Below, piece after piece: positions 10,282 through 19,592 of a stretch of 64,000 nucleotides of DNA (positions are counted from its first letter, which is position 1; each line of letters begins with the position of its first letter). Made by a program: the position numbers and the translations under genes. The stretch is from NCBI GenBank assembly GCA_949290385.1, contig CASERY010000039.1:1-64000 (forward strand), written 5' to 3'. Under the pieces are notes generated by a model, which was not told where the DNA came from, did not search any database, and saw only the letters and a program-made list of their open reading frames with translations. Source of the DNA: an uncultured bacterium (GTDB taxonomy: Bacteria; Verrucomicrobiota; Lentisphaeria; Victivallales; UBA1829).

Positions 10282-11280
10282 TCAAAAAAAACAAAGAAAG
10301 AGTGAAATTGTTAAAAAAATCTAAAGTGTTGAAATAGAGAGATATATTCCTTTGCTTAACGTCTATGCATTCATAGGCTTTTTTCCCCCGTTCCAGTCCG
10401 GGTAATTTTCTATGTCCTTTTCATGATAGACGGTTCTTCCGCCAAGACGGATTCCGAGTATGGCTGCGAAAGGAACCATACCCCAGCATGAATTCGGGCT
10501 TGGATGGTCGTGACGGTGGATCCAGGTCATTTGAAGTGTATGGAAAGGATTTGCTGCGAAGAAAATTCCGCCGCAGAAGGCCAGCAGGAGTGCTGTGAGA
10601 CGCTAGGGAATCCAGTGAAGCAGATCATCGGTGCGTGCGGCGGTTCGGCCGAAGAACAGGTACTTTTCATCCTTGTACCCCCAGCATGCATCCAGGGTGT
10701 TGATTGCGCGAAGAAAGACCGCTGAGACAGCGGCCCACAGCAGGGATCCGCCGGAAAGCATGAATCCGGCAATGGCCCAAAAGAATGCACTGTAAACACC
10801 GTCAATAAGGTTTTCTCCAAGACTTTCAATGGCACCACGGACGATCTGTTCTTCCGGAAGGTTGTCTGTTTTACGGCTGACAATCATGGAAAGAGCGTGT
10901 CGGGCTTCCGGGAGATTGCCTGACTTAAGTTGCTGCCGGATACGGTTTACATGTTCGATCAGGCTTCTGGGAGCTATTGTTATATAGACGCACAGTGCAG
11001 CACAGACAAGTTCTCCCCAGGATCCTGCGAGACGCTTTCCCAGAAGACAAAACAGAGCCGTCAGGAAACAGGCAGAAAAGCAAAGAAGTGAACACGCACA
11101 GAATCCTGAAAAAATAGTGTTTCCAAGATATTTTCTGCAGAAATTTTCAACAACTGCCGCTGTCCGTCCGAAAAGTGCAACCGGATGCAGACAGCTGTGG
11201 GGATCTCCCAGAATGAGGTCTGCGAGAAAAGCCAATGCAATCAGGGAAAAGAGCGTATGTTGGAAAATGAAGTCCGTCAT
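10282..11280 (-). CDS. cbiB: Adenosylcobinamide-phosphate synthase
   Basis: Membrane enzyme that joins aminopropanol (or its phosphate) to adenosylcobyric acid. 332 residues, with the family start LADLILGDPHSCLHPVALFGR, the central NLIDGVYSAFFWA and INTLDACWGYKDEKY. Three TAGs occur: 10603 after LLHWIP, 10363 and 10321. After the first, the frame gives NPFHT, HPSPNSCWG and LGIRLGGRTVYH, the expected conserved end of CbiB. The last two lie in the final hydrophobic helix, which ends at TGA 10282. Read with the standard code the protein would lose its last ~107 residues. Its ATG overlaps the cbiA stop (ATGA). Confidence 0.87.
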
Positions 11281-12914
11281 TGAGCTGTTCTTTCTTTCCG
11301 TCTGTTTTGGATCGTATAATGTGCTTGCTGAAGTTTCAAAATAAACTGGTCGAGTGCCTCCGGGTTGGATGCAAAGTGTACATGAACATAAGATGCGCAG
11401 ATTTGATCGGATGCGTATCCGGCAGCAGACGGAACTTCTTTCATACGACTGTCCAGAGCATTCCAAAGGACCTGTATCTCATTATCTTGGCAGGTGAAGT
11501 TCTGCGGCTGTCCGGAAGTTTGCGTATTGGCTGGAAGAATTGAGGAATAATGGAATTCATGGCCGTGAATGACGGTGCCTTTTTTAAAAAAGGCATGGTT
11601 GGAAACACACGTTGCAGTACGGTAGCCCAGGGCGGAAAGCTTTTGATTCATTCTGGCGTTCCGTGGAATGAATCCGGCCATGGGGTGAATATGGCAATGC
11701 GTTTGCGTGGTTTGTGCGGATTGTGAACTTTGCGAACGGTTTGTTATGACAGAATCGTCTGTTTCCAGTTGATTGAGGAGATAAAGATACCCGCCGCATT
11801 CTCCGTACAGAATTCCGCCCAGTCCAACCAGATCTTTCAGGGACTGTTTCATGGAAAGATTGGCGGAGAGTTCTTCAGCGAACATCTCGGGAAAACCTCC
11901 GCCAAGCCAAACTCCTGCAGTGTTTTCGGGGAGTTTTTGATCATGAAGCGGGGAAAAGAATGCAATTTCCACTCCGCGATCCCGGAGCATGTCCAGATTT
12001 TCACGGTAATAGAAGTGAAATGCCTCATCCATGGCGACGGCAAGGCGCAGCGAAGTGTGTCGGGGAGATGATGTGCTGGAGATATTTTCCGGAAGAACCG
12101 GCCAAACAATGTCCGTATGATCAGAATGAGAGAAAGGGGGATGAGTAAATGGCTTTTCCTGAAAACGGCAGAGCTGAAGAAGATCATCCAGACGGCTGTG
12201 TTTTTCAAGTTCATCGGCAAGAAGATTGAGAAGATCTTCGGACAAGGGATGTTCCAGGGTTGGAATCAGGCCCAGATGTCTTTCCGGAAGAGTGAAGCGG
12301 CAGTCTCTTGGAAGCGCTCCGAGAAGAGGTGGAAGATGGGCTTTTTCCAGAGATTCACGCAAAATTTGAATATGTCTGAAACTTCCTGTCTGGCTTGCGA
12401 AAACGCCTGCAATCTTGAGCGAAGGATGCCAGCGTGTGAAGCCGGACACCAGTGGAGCAATGCTTCCTCCGATGCCTCTTGCATTGACTGTCAGAATTAC
12501 CGGAAGGTCAAGCAGAATGGCGCATTCTGCAGAGCTGCTTTCAATAGAATGAGGTGATTTTCCGTCAAAAAGCCCCATGACGCCCTCTATGACTGCAGCA
12601 TCTGCAGATCCGGCATAACGCGCAAAGGCGTGCTTCATGCCTTGAGGTCCCTGCAGAAAGGAGTCAAGATTGACAGACTGTATGCCACAGGCCATCTGAT
12701 GAAATTCCGGATCAATGTAGTCCGGGCCACATTTAAACGGCTGTATGCGGAGTCCGCGTTTATGCAGAGCGCGCAGCAGTGCAAGAGTCATGGTTGTTTT
12801 GCCGCATCCGGAATGAGTGCCTCCCAGAAGAACGGCATAGCGAGGGCCGTTGGATACTGCGGGCCCGGCAGCAGGAATGTCAGAGAAACAGGATTTTTCC
12901 GGCTCACAGGTCAT
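11277..12914 (-). CDS. cbiA: Cobyrinate a,c-diamide synthase
   Basis: Amidates the a and c side chains of (cobalt-)cobyrinate using ATP and glutamine. 545 residues. The N-terminal dethiobiotin-synthetase-like domain has the P-loop GTHSGCGKTTMTLALL and KCGPDYIDPEFH. The C-terminal class I glutamine amidotransferase domain has its nucleophile in YGECGGYLYL. It is somewhat longer than usual (about 450-460) because of a linker and a Thr/Gln-rich insertion near ITNRSQSSQ. No TAG; TGA stop. Both ends overlap neighbours by ATGA, typical of this operon. Confidence 0.92.
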   Translation of the reverse strand: MTCEPEKSCFSDIPAAGPAVSNGPRYAVLLGGTHSGCGKTTMTLALLRALHKRGLRIQPFKCGPDYIDPEFHQMACGIQSVNLDSFLQGPQGMKHAFARYAGSADAAVIEGVMGLFDGKSPHSIESSSAECAILLDLPVILTVNARGIGGSIAPLVSGFTRWHPSLKIAGVFASQTGSFRHIQILRESLEKAHLPPLLGALPRDCRFTLPERHLGLIPTLEHPLSEDLLNLLADELEKHSRLDDLLQLCRFQEKPFTHPPFSHSDHTDIVWPVLPENISSTSSPRHTSLRLAVAMDEAFHFYYRENLDMLRDRGVEIAFFSPLHDQKLPENTAGVWLGGGFPEMFAEELSANLSMKQSLKDLVGLGGILYGECGGYLYLLNQLETDDSVITNRSQSSQSAQTTQTHCHIHPMAGFIPRNARMNQKLSALGYRTATCVSNHAFFKKGTVIHGHEFHYSSILPANTQTSGQPQNFTCQDNEIQVLWNALDSRMKEVPSAAGYASDQICASYVHVHFASNPEALDQFILKLQQAHYTIQNRRKERTAQ

Positions 12915-13711
12915 ACTGAAAATGTCTCCTGTTTTTCAATTGGATACCCTCGTTTGCAGTAGAAGCGTCCGTTTCGGACCAGCGTGTCGGAATTGCCGAT
13001 GATTACGAGGGTCGTCATATTAATTTCGCTGTAAGGGAAATGGTCCAGATCGGAAAGGTGTACCAGTTCGTTGATTCTGCCGATATCATGAAGAACCAGA
13101 ACCGGCAGGTTTTTCCCGGCGGATTCCCGGAAAATACGAATGGCATGTGTCATCATGGCAAGTCTGCCTTGTCTTCCCGGATTGTAAAGTGCCGTCACGA
13201 AATCTCCGCATGCCGCAGACTGAACACGCTTCAGAATTTTCTCCTGAGGAATCATGAGATCGGAGAGACTGATACAGCAGAAATCATTCATCAGGGGTGC
13301 TCCGGCTAAAGCGGCTCCTGCAATACAGGCGGTGATACCCGGAATGATCTGAATGTCGACGGAGGCATATCTGGGAATTTCTGTGAGTTCCAGCAGAAGT
13401 CCGGCCATACCGTAAATGCCGGCATCACCGGATGAGATGACTGCAGTTTTTTCTCCTTCGAGGGCGGCTTCAAGGGCCGCTTTACACCGGTCAATCTCAT
13501 GCGTCATGCCGCTTTCGATGATCTTTTTTCCTTCCAGCAGATCCGGGAAAAGTTTCAGATAGGTACTGTAGCCTGCAATAACAGTACAGCTTTTCAGAAT
13601 CTCTTCCGCTCTTGGCGTGAGCAGATCTCTTGCACCGGGGCCGAGGCCGACGGCATAGACAACAGGAGAATGGTTGAATGCGGCGGCTTTTGTTTCTGTT
13701 TTCTGTTTCAT
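12911..13711 (-). CDS. cbiH (cobJ): Precorrin-3B / cobalt-factor III C17-methyltransferase
   Basis: SAM-dependent tetrapyrrole methylase that methylates C17 and drives ring contraction. 266 residues, standard length. Motifs: YAVGLGPGARDLLTPRA at the N-terminus, VISSGDAGIYGMAG, and TALYNPGRQGR with VLHDIGR toward the C-terminus. No TAG; TGA stop overlapping the cbiA ATG. The start follows the previous stop by six bases, with AAAGGAG about 12 bases upstream. Confidence 0.92.
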   Translation of the reverse strand: MKQKTETKAAAFNHSPVVYAVGLGPGARDLLTPRAEEILKSCTVIAGYSTYLKLFPDLLEGKKIIESGMTHEIDRCKAALEAALEGEKTAVISSGDAGIYGMAGLLLELTEIPRYASVDIQIIPGITACIAGAALAGAPLMNDFCCISLSDLMIPQEKILKRVQSAACGDFVTALYNPGRQGRLAMMTHAIRIFRESAGKNLPVLVLHDIGRINELVHLSDLDHFPYSEINMTTLVIIGNSDTLVRNGRFYCKRGYPIEKQETFSV

Positions 13712-13717
13712 GAAAGA

Positions 13718-15754
13718 TCAGGACTCCTTTCCGGATTTTTCGGAAGAAGGGGAATTTGGTATGTGGTTGTGGTGAAGTTCGGCGGCAGCTACGGTAACGC
13801 TGTCCGTTTTCTGCTTGAAAAGAATCAGTTTTTCCGTATGGGCTCCAGCCATGGCGGCAGCTTCACAGACAGAGTGAATCCCGAAATGTTCCCAGGCCTT
13901 TGGAGAAGGATGAGGAACGTCTTTGAGATTCAGTTCATCTGCGGAGAATCCGCAGAGTTCAATGTTGTGTCTGGAGCAGAATGCTTTTAAAGCCACTTCC
14001 GAGCATTTGAAATCGGCCGTGGCGATCCGTGCAATATTTTTGATTTCAAAGGATCCAGGAAGTTTCTGCAGAGCAGTTTTTAGTGCGGTTTCAATCTGCT
14101 GCTCGGAAACACCCTTGCGGCAGCCGATTCCAAGAACGATGTCAGGAGGTGCCGCAAAAAGAATTTTTTCTGAAAAAGGCTTTCCCTTGAAATTCTGAAA
14201 ATCTTTCTGCGTTTTCAGAAGAGCAAATCCCGTTTCGGAACGGATATCCTGAACAGAATCAACTCGCCGGAACTGTTTGGAGAAAGATGCAAAGACACGG
14301 GAGAAAATCCTTTCCGGCACGGCAAGATCAAGTTTTTGACCGCTGAGAATACTTTGCGCAGTTTTCCCGATGACTTCCGGATTGAGTATCCTCCAGAGAT
14401 TTCTTGCTGCAATATCATCCAGTGCCGGCAGGTTCCGGCAGTCGCTGGCCGTGGAAAGGACGGCTTGTCCGCCGGTGAGCTCAGCCGTCTGACGAGCCAG
14501 AAGATTTGCGCCTCCAATGTGTCCGCTGAGAAGGCTGACCACATACTTGCCTTCTTCATCACAGACAATCACAGCAGGATCCTGAGTTTTGCTTCCGCAC
14601 AGAGGCGCTATCGCACGAACTGCAATGCCGGATGCACAGATAAAAACAAGCCCGTCATAACGGTTCCAGATGTTCTTCACCGTTTCTGCAAGGGATCCTC
14701 TGCGGATTCTGAAAACTGTATGACTGAAATTTGCACAGACCTGGAGACTTTCAGGAACATAGATTTCTGCACATTCAAATTTTTCTGCGATGCTGGAAGC
14801 CGTGCGGAATCCCTGGTCTGTAACAGGGAGAAGCGCAATGCGTCCACGGAAGGAGTATTTCTCATGGCTCGAAGGCGCAGACAGCGTATTTTTTCCTGCG
14901 ATGCCGTCGGTTCCGCAAGAGGCCGGAATACTGGACTGGGCATTGGCTTTGAGCTGATGTCTTGAATCCGGCGAAGAAATACCTGCACGATAGGAATGGG
15001 AGAAACTGGGACTGTAGAGACAGGAATTGCCGCCTTCTTTTCTGAGGACCTCTCCAATAATAATCATCGCCTGGCGTGTGATATGCTGTTCCGAGGCTTT
15101 TTGAGCAATATTCTAAAGCGTTCCGCGCACAATTTTCTGATCCGGCCAGGATGCTTTCCAGACTACAGCGGCAGGGGTTTCCGGCGATTTCCCAGATTGA
15201 AGGAGCTCTCTGCATAGACTGTCCAAGGAGCCGGCACTGAGGAAAAAGCAGAGTGTAGCGTTTCCGAGGGATGCAAGAGCAGGGACATTTTCCGCTTCCG
15301 GAACAGGAGTCCTTCCTGCGAATCTTGTAAGAATGGCCGTCTGGGTGACATCATTCATGGTAAATTCTGTTTTCAGCGCAGCAGCTGCGGCAAAAACACT
15401 GGAAACACCCGGAATGACTTCATAGGGAATCTGAAGACGGTCAAGTTCCCGGAACTGTTCCGCCACAGTCCCGTAGATGGCCGGATCTCCTGTATGAAGG
15501 CGTACTGCACGGCGTCCCTTGTAATAAGCTTCAGCAAGAGACTGTATCACTTCCTGGAGTGTCATGTGTGCGCTGTTCCGCAGTTCGGCATGCGGCGCTT
15601 CCTGAAGAAGTTCCTCATTGACAAGAGAGCCCGCATAAATAATGAGATCCGCCTGACGCAGAGCATTCTGTGCACGGATTGTAATCAGGTCCCGGGCTCC
15701 GGGGCCTGCACCTGCAAAAAGAATGGGGTAGTGTCGGCATTCAGAATCAGACAT
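13718..15754 (-). CDS. cobM-cbiG: Fusion: cobalt-precorrin-4 C11-methyltransferase (CobM/CbiF) + cobalt-precorrin-5A hydrolase (CbiG)
   Basis: 678 residues. Residues ~1-240 are CobM/CbiF: FAGAGPGARDLITIRA, HTGDPAIYG, VIPGVSSVFAAAA, and the end ITRQAMIIIGEVL...YSPSFSHSYR. A Ser/Ala-rich linker leads to CbiG (from about residue 280): ALLPVTDQGFRTA, FICASGIAVRAIAPL, VVSLLSGHIGGAN, VLGIGCRKGVS and GFSADELN. TAG at 15113 lies in the last CobM helix (RGTL-x-NIAQKASEQ), so a standard reading would split CobM and start a false CbiG at 15067. The two activities act consecutively in the anaerobic route around CbiD. Start 15754 has GGAG about 9 bases upstream. TGA stop. Confidence 0.88.
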
Positions 15755-17051
15755 GCTGTTTTTCTCCATTTCCGGGAAACATTTTTTTATGAAATACGGC
15801 CAGAAAAACAGGATTTTCGGCTTTGCGCATGTGTCCGGAAGAACCAAGTTTTTCTGTTCTGGCAATATTGACTGTAAGAAATTCTGCCCGTTCAAGATCC
15901 TGCAGACGGTTTGGCATGGCGTTTAGGCACTGTTCCGTTTCCATCAGGATGGCTGTGGCTGCAAGAACTCCGCCTGGGTTCAGGCGACGGAACGTCTGAG
16001 GAAGAAGGTCCGAAAGAGCCTCCGGTCCACCACCGCCAAAAAAGACTGAATCGGGAGCTGGAAGGGTTTCCCAGAGATCTTCCATGCGCCCGGAATGAAG
16101 ATGAATATTGGAAAGTCCCGCCTCACGAATATTTTGCAGAATATCTTTACAGCGTTCGGGATTTTTTTCGACGGAATGAACTTCCAGTGCTTCACAAAGG
16201 GAGGCCGCTTCCAGTCCGACAGATCCGCTGCCTGCTCCGAGATCCCAGAGAACACCCCGGCGCAGACGAAGTTTGGATAATACAAGAACCCGGGTTTCAG
16301 GATGTGTAATCATATGATTCTGATGATGGTAGGTTTCATCAGGCAGCCCCAGGGCAAGAGCAGGAGAAAAGCCTGTTCCCTGTTCCGGGAGAATCAGCAT
16401 GGAAAGTCCGGAACAGGCGGGAAGTTCAGACAAATTTTTTAAAGTATCCGCCTGCAGATTTTCGGAAGGAAGTCCCAGATCTTCCGCAAGAAATGCTTCC
16501 CTTTGGCCGGCATCCGGAAATGCGTCAACGAGTTCTTTTGCCAGGACGGATGCACTGCGATGCGGGTCGCCGTAGACCACCGCACCGGGCGCCGTGAGTA
16601 CAGCACGGGCGTTCAGGATTTTGTCTGTACCGTGAACGCTGAAGAACCTGGTTGCAGACCAGGGGAGTTTCAAGCGTGCAAATGCCGTTTGAAAAGCGGT
16701 GGGAGCGGGATCTATGCGTACATGTTCGGGATTTGCCATAGCCAGTACCGTGGAGGCTATGCCATGGAAAAGCGGATCGCCGGAGGCAAGAATCAGCAGA
16801 TGCCGGCCCGGAGACAAATGCCGGAGAAGGTTTTTCAGCGTATCTTTCAGATTTGCTTCCAGCGGAATCAGCTGCGCATGCAGATCCTGTGGAAGCAATG
16901 CAAGCAGACGTTTTCCTCCGGCAATGATCTGTGCATGGCGGATCTCCGGGAAATCCAGTGGACCGCTGTCCGGAGGGATTCCTTTCAGAAGAATGGGCGC
17001 CTCTGAGAAATCTATAGAGGAAGAAGAGGATGTTTCTGTAAGAGGATTCAT
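15747..17051 (-). CDS. cobL: Precorrin-6Y C5,15-methyltransferase (decarboxylating), CbiE-CbiT fusion
   Basis: 434 residues. The N-terminal half is the CbiE-type methylase (LLILASGDPLFHGIAS, ILPEQGTGFSPALALGLPD). The C-terminal half is CbiT, with the SAM-binding motif LWDLGAGSGSVGLEAA and VFFGGGGPEALSDLL; CbiT methylates C15 and decarboxylates the acetate side chain. No TAG; TGA stop. Overlaps the next gene by eight bases, and the start lies two bases after the cbiD stop. Confidence 0.92.
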   Translation of the reverse strand: MNPLTETSSSSSIDFSEAPILLKGIPPDSGPLDFPEIRHAQIIAGGKRLLALLPQDLHAQLIPLEANLKDTLKNLLRHLSPGRHLLILASGDPLFHGIASTVLAMANPEHVRIDPAPTAFQTAFARLKLPWSATRFFSVHGTDKILNARAVLTAPGAVVYGDPHRSASVLAKELVDAFPDAGQREAFLAEDLGLPSENLQADTLKNLSELPACSGLSMLILPEQGTGFSPALALGLPDETYHHQNHMITHPETRVLVLSKLRLRRGVLWDLGAGSGSVGLEAASLCEALEVHSVEKNPERCKDILQNIREAGLSNIHLHSGRMEDLWETLPAPDSVFFGGGGPEALSDLLPQTFRRLNPGGVLAATAILMETEQCLNAMPNRLQDLERAEFLTVNIARTEKLGSSGHMRKAENPVFLAVFHKKMFPGNGEKQHV

Positions 17052-17053
17052 GC

Positions 17054-18316
17054 TTAAGTCCTGTCCGTTTTTCCTGATATTTTTAAATGAACGCCGGATT
17101 CGTCGGCATTTAGAAGGTTGGTCCCGTCTTCCTGGAATACGAGAATTTGAAGATGGGTGTCCTGAAGATTTTTACCGCATTTTTCCATGATGCGCCAAAG
17201 TGATTTCCAGGCTTCTTCAGCAAAAACTGTTAAAGAAGCTGAAAGTGTTTCCGGAGGAATTTTCTGGAGGAATTCTCCCACAGTGTGGCAGGTCACCGGA
17301 TCAAATCCATCCGGAAGCGGAATTGGAAAATCCCGGATCCGTGCAAGATCCATTTCACGGAGATGGGCATGGGTATTGTCATATCCGCAGGCGTATTTGA
17401 AGAGTTTCCCGGGCATGCAGGCAACTGTGATTTCCTGATAACGAAGCATGACGGCACACCGGAGGGCATGTCCGATAAAATCTGCGATGCGAATGACAGG
17501 TTCATTGTCCTGAAACATAGCCTGTACCGCCTGATCCGTCCTGGCTCCGGTTGTGAAACAAACTCGTTTTTCTCCGCGGAGAGCTGCAGTTTTTAACTCC
17601 AGACGAATCGTTTCCGCATAGGCTGCGTTGGAATAGGGTGTTACAATGCCGGTATTGCCCAGAATGGAAATGCCACCAATAATTCCCACCTTGGGGTTGA
17701 GTGTACGGAGCGCTGTCTCTTCGCCGTTTTCTGCAGAAACGCCAATCCCCAGTATGGCGGGACTTTTCAAAGTACCAGAGGAAAAGGAGGAATTTCTGGC
17801 GTAGAAAAGTTCCAGATTGTTCAGAAGAATGCGGCACGGTCCCGGGTTGATGGCCCACTTTCCCGGAGTTGCTGAAAGCCCCGGACTCTTTACAAGACCT
17901 ATGCCGGAATCGGCGTGAAGAATCACTTTGAAATGAGGGCCTTGAAGCAGAATGTCTCTGGGATCCGCCGGATTGTTTTCTGCATTGTCTGTAAAGGCCG
18001 GGGTGAAAAAGCGGACATGAATCCGAATGCGGTCGGTAACATCCGGATCATCTCCGGCATCTTTGACAACAACGGCTTCTTCATCCGTCCTGGACGCAAT
18101 GGCAATGCAGAGTGTGCGTCCTCCCGGAAGGCACAGATTCACGGTATCCTTTTTTTCGAGAAGGGCCAGAACTCCAGCAACCATGGCAGAGCCAGTGGTG
18201 AATCCGTACCGAAGAGGTCCTTTTTTTCTGCTGGGAAGGGGCTATATCGTACTGGAAGAAGATTCAGTCCCATGCTGTTTTGCTTCTTCGAGTGGGAGTG
18301 GCACATTTCTGTTCAT
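17054..18316 (-). CDS. cbiD: Cobalt-precorrin-5B C1-methyltransferase
   Basis: 420 residues; a marker of the oxygen-independent cobalamin route. The family N-terminal motif LRYGFTTGSA lies just after a TAG (18242, codon 25), so the true start is ATG 18316, whose ATGA overlaps the cbiC stop. A standard reading would begin at the internal Met of SAMVAGV and lose the motif. Also seen: GIGLVKSPGLS, GKWAINPGP, IGGISILGNTGIV and FTTGARTD. Stop TAA at 17054. Confidence 0.9.
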
Positions 18317-18972
18317 AAGGCGAAATCCTCCATCACGGCATGGAGTGCTGCCACGGCCAATGGACTTCCGCCGCGGCGACCGTTCAGCCTGATCCACGGA
18401 ATATCTATCTGATCCATGAGTTTTTTGGATTCAACAACATTGACAAATCCCACGGGCATTCCGACAAGGAAGGCGGGACGAATGATTCCTTCTGATGTCA
18501 GTCGAACTGTTTCAGCCAGGGCCAGAGGAGCATTCCCGCACAGGAAAATGCCTCCATCAATTTGCTTCTGGTGCAGTCTGACTGCTGCAAGTGCCCGCGT
18601 GATGTGCTCCCGGGCAGCAAGTTCAGCTGTTTCATGATCGGCTACAGGACAGACAATGGATTCTCTGGAATAGATACTATGATATTTCCGAAGCTTAGGA
18701 ATGGAAAGTCCGGCTTTGATCATATTCGAATCGCAGTAGATCACGGCTCCGCGGCTCAGTGCGTTCCGGGCGGCGGCAACGGGATTCCCGTGGAATTCCA
18801 GGTTTTCCGCAATCGAAAAATCCGCGGTTGTATGAATCAGACGGCGCACGATGTGCCATTCTGCAGGGGTGAAGCGTTTTTTCAGAGCGGGACTGGCTTC
18901 CGCATCGATCCGGCGGAAACTCTCCGCTTCGATTTCCGCACCGGACAGATTCCAGGTGATTTGGTCAAACAT
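18313..18972 (-). CDS. cbiC: Precorrin-8X methylmutase (cobalt-precorrin-8 isomerase)
   Basis: Moves the C11 methyl to C12 to form (cobalt-)hydrogenobyrinate. 219 residues, standard length. The catalytic His is in RRLIHTTADFSIAENL; further on VIYCDSNMIKAGLS, NAPLALAETV, PAFLVGMPVGFVNVVESK and the end RGGSPLAVAALHA. TGA stop overlaps the cbiD ATG; the start abuts the cobO TAA. No TAG. Confidence 0.93.
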   Translation of the reverse strand: MFDQITWNLSGAEIEAESFRRIDAEASPALKKRFTPAEWHIVRRLIHTTADFSIAENLEFHGNPVAAARNALSRGAVIYCDSNMIKAGLSIPKLRKYHSIYSRESIVCPVADHETAELAAREHITRALAAVRLHQKQIDGGIFLCGNAPLALAETVRLTSEGIIRPAFLVGMPVGFVNVVESKKLMDQIDIPWIRLNGRRGGSPLAVAALHAVMEDFAL

Positions 18973-19592
18973 TAGAAATCAATTCCTTTCCTGGCCGGAA
19001 TTCCCCGGTCATAGGGGTGACGCAGTGAATGTATGTCGGAAACAAGGTCGCAGATATCCAGCAGTTCCTTTTGCGCATAGCGTCCTGTTATGCAGACATT
19101 GAGTTGCGGACTTCGTTCAAGCAGTGCATTGCAAACCTCCTGAAACGGAAGAAGTTTTTTCCAGAGGGCAATATTCAGTTCATCCAGCACCAGCAGGTTC
19201 AGTTCGGATTGTTGAAGAAGTTCTTTCGTTCTCTGAAAGGCTTTGGATGCACATTCCTCCTGAACTTCCCGGGAGGCTTGTCGCCCCGGCCCGAAGGGCT
19301 CAAAGGAAATTCTTCCAGGAAAGATTTTTGTGAAAAAATTCAATTCTCCGGTTTCAAACAGGGAACTTTTGACAAACTGCAGAACAGCTGCTTTGCCGCC
19401 CCAGCCAAGGGTTCTGATGACCATGCCGAACGCAGATGTGCTTTTTCCTTTGCCGTCTCCAGTTATATTGATCAGAAGTCCCGGGAGGTGGTTTTCCTGC
19501 GTATTGCTGCTGCCTGATAAACGGCTTTCCGCGTCGGAAAAAACGTTCTTCAGAGAGATGCTGCGTTTTTCATCAGAGTTGAGTTGACTCAT
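18972..19592 (-). CDS. cobO: Corrinoid (cob(I)yrinate a,c-diamide) adenosyltransferase, CobO/CobA/BtuR type
   Basis: 206 residues. P-loop-like GDGKGKSTSAFGMVIRTLGWGGKAAVLQF, then GPGRQASREV and VLDELNIALWKKLL are typical of the CobA/BtuR family, which transfers the adenosyl group from ATP to the corrin cobalt. Start at 19592 is preferred over the ATG at 19607 because it forms the same ATGA overlap with the upstream cobD-cobQ stop seen elsewhere in this operon. TAA stop. Confidence 0.92.
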   Translation of the reverse strand: MSQLNSDEKRSISLKNVFSDAESRLSGSSNTQENHLPGLLINITGDGKGKSTSAFGMVIRTLGWGGKAAVLQFVKSSLFETGELNFFTKIFPGRISFEPFGPGRQASREVQEECASKAFQRTKELLQQSELNLLVLDELNIALWKKLLPFQEVCNALLERSPQLNVCITGRYAQKELLDICDLVSDIHSLRHPYDRGIPARKGIDF

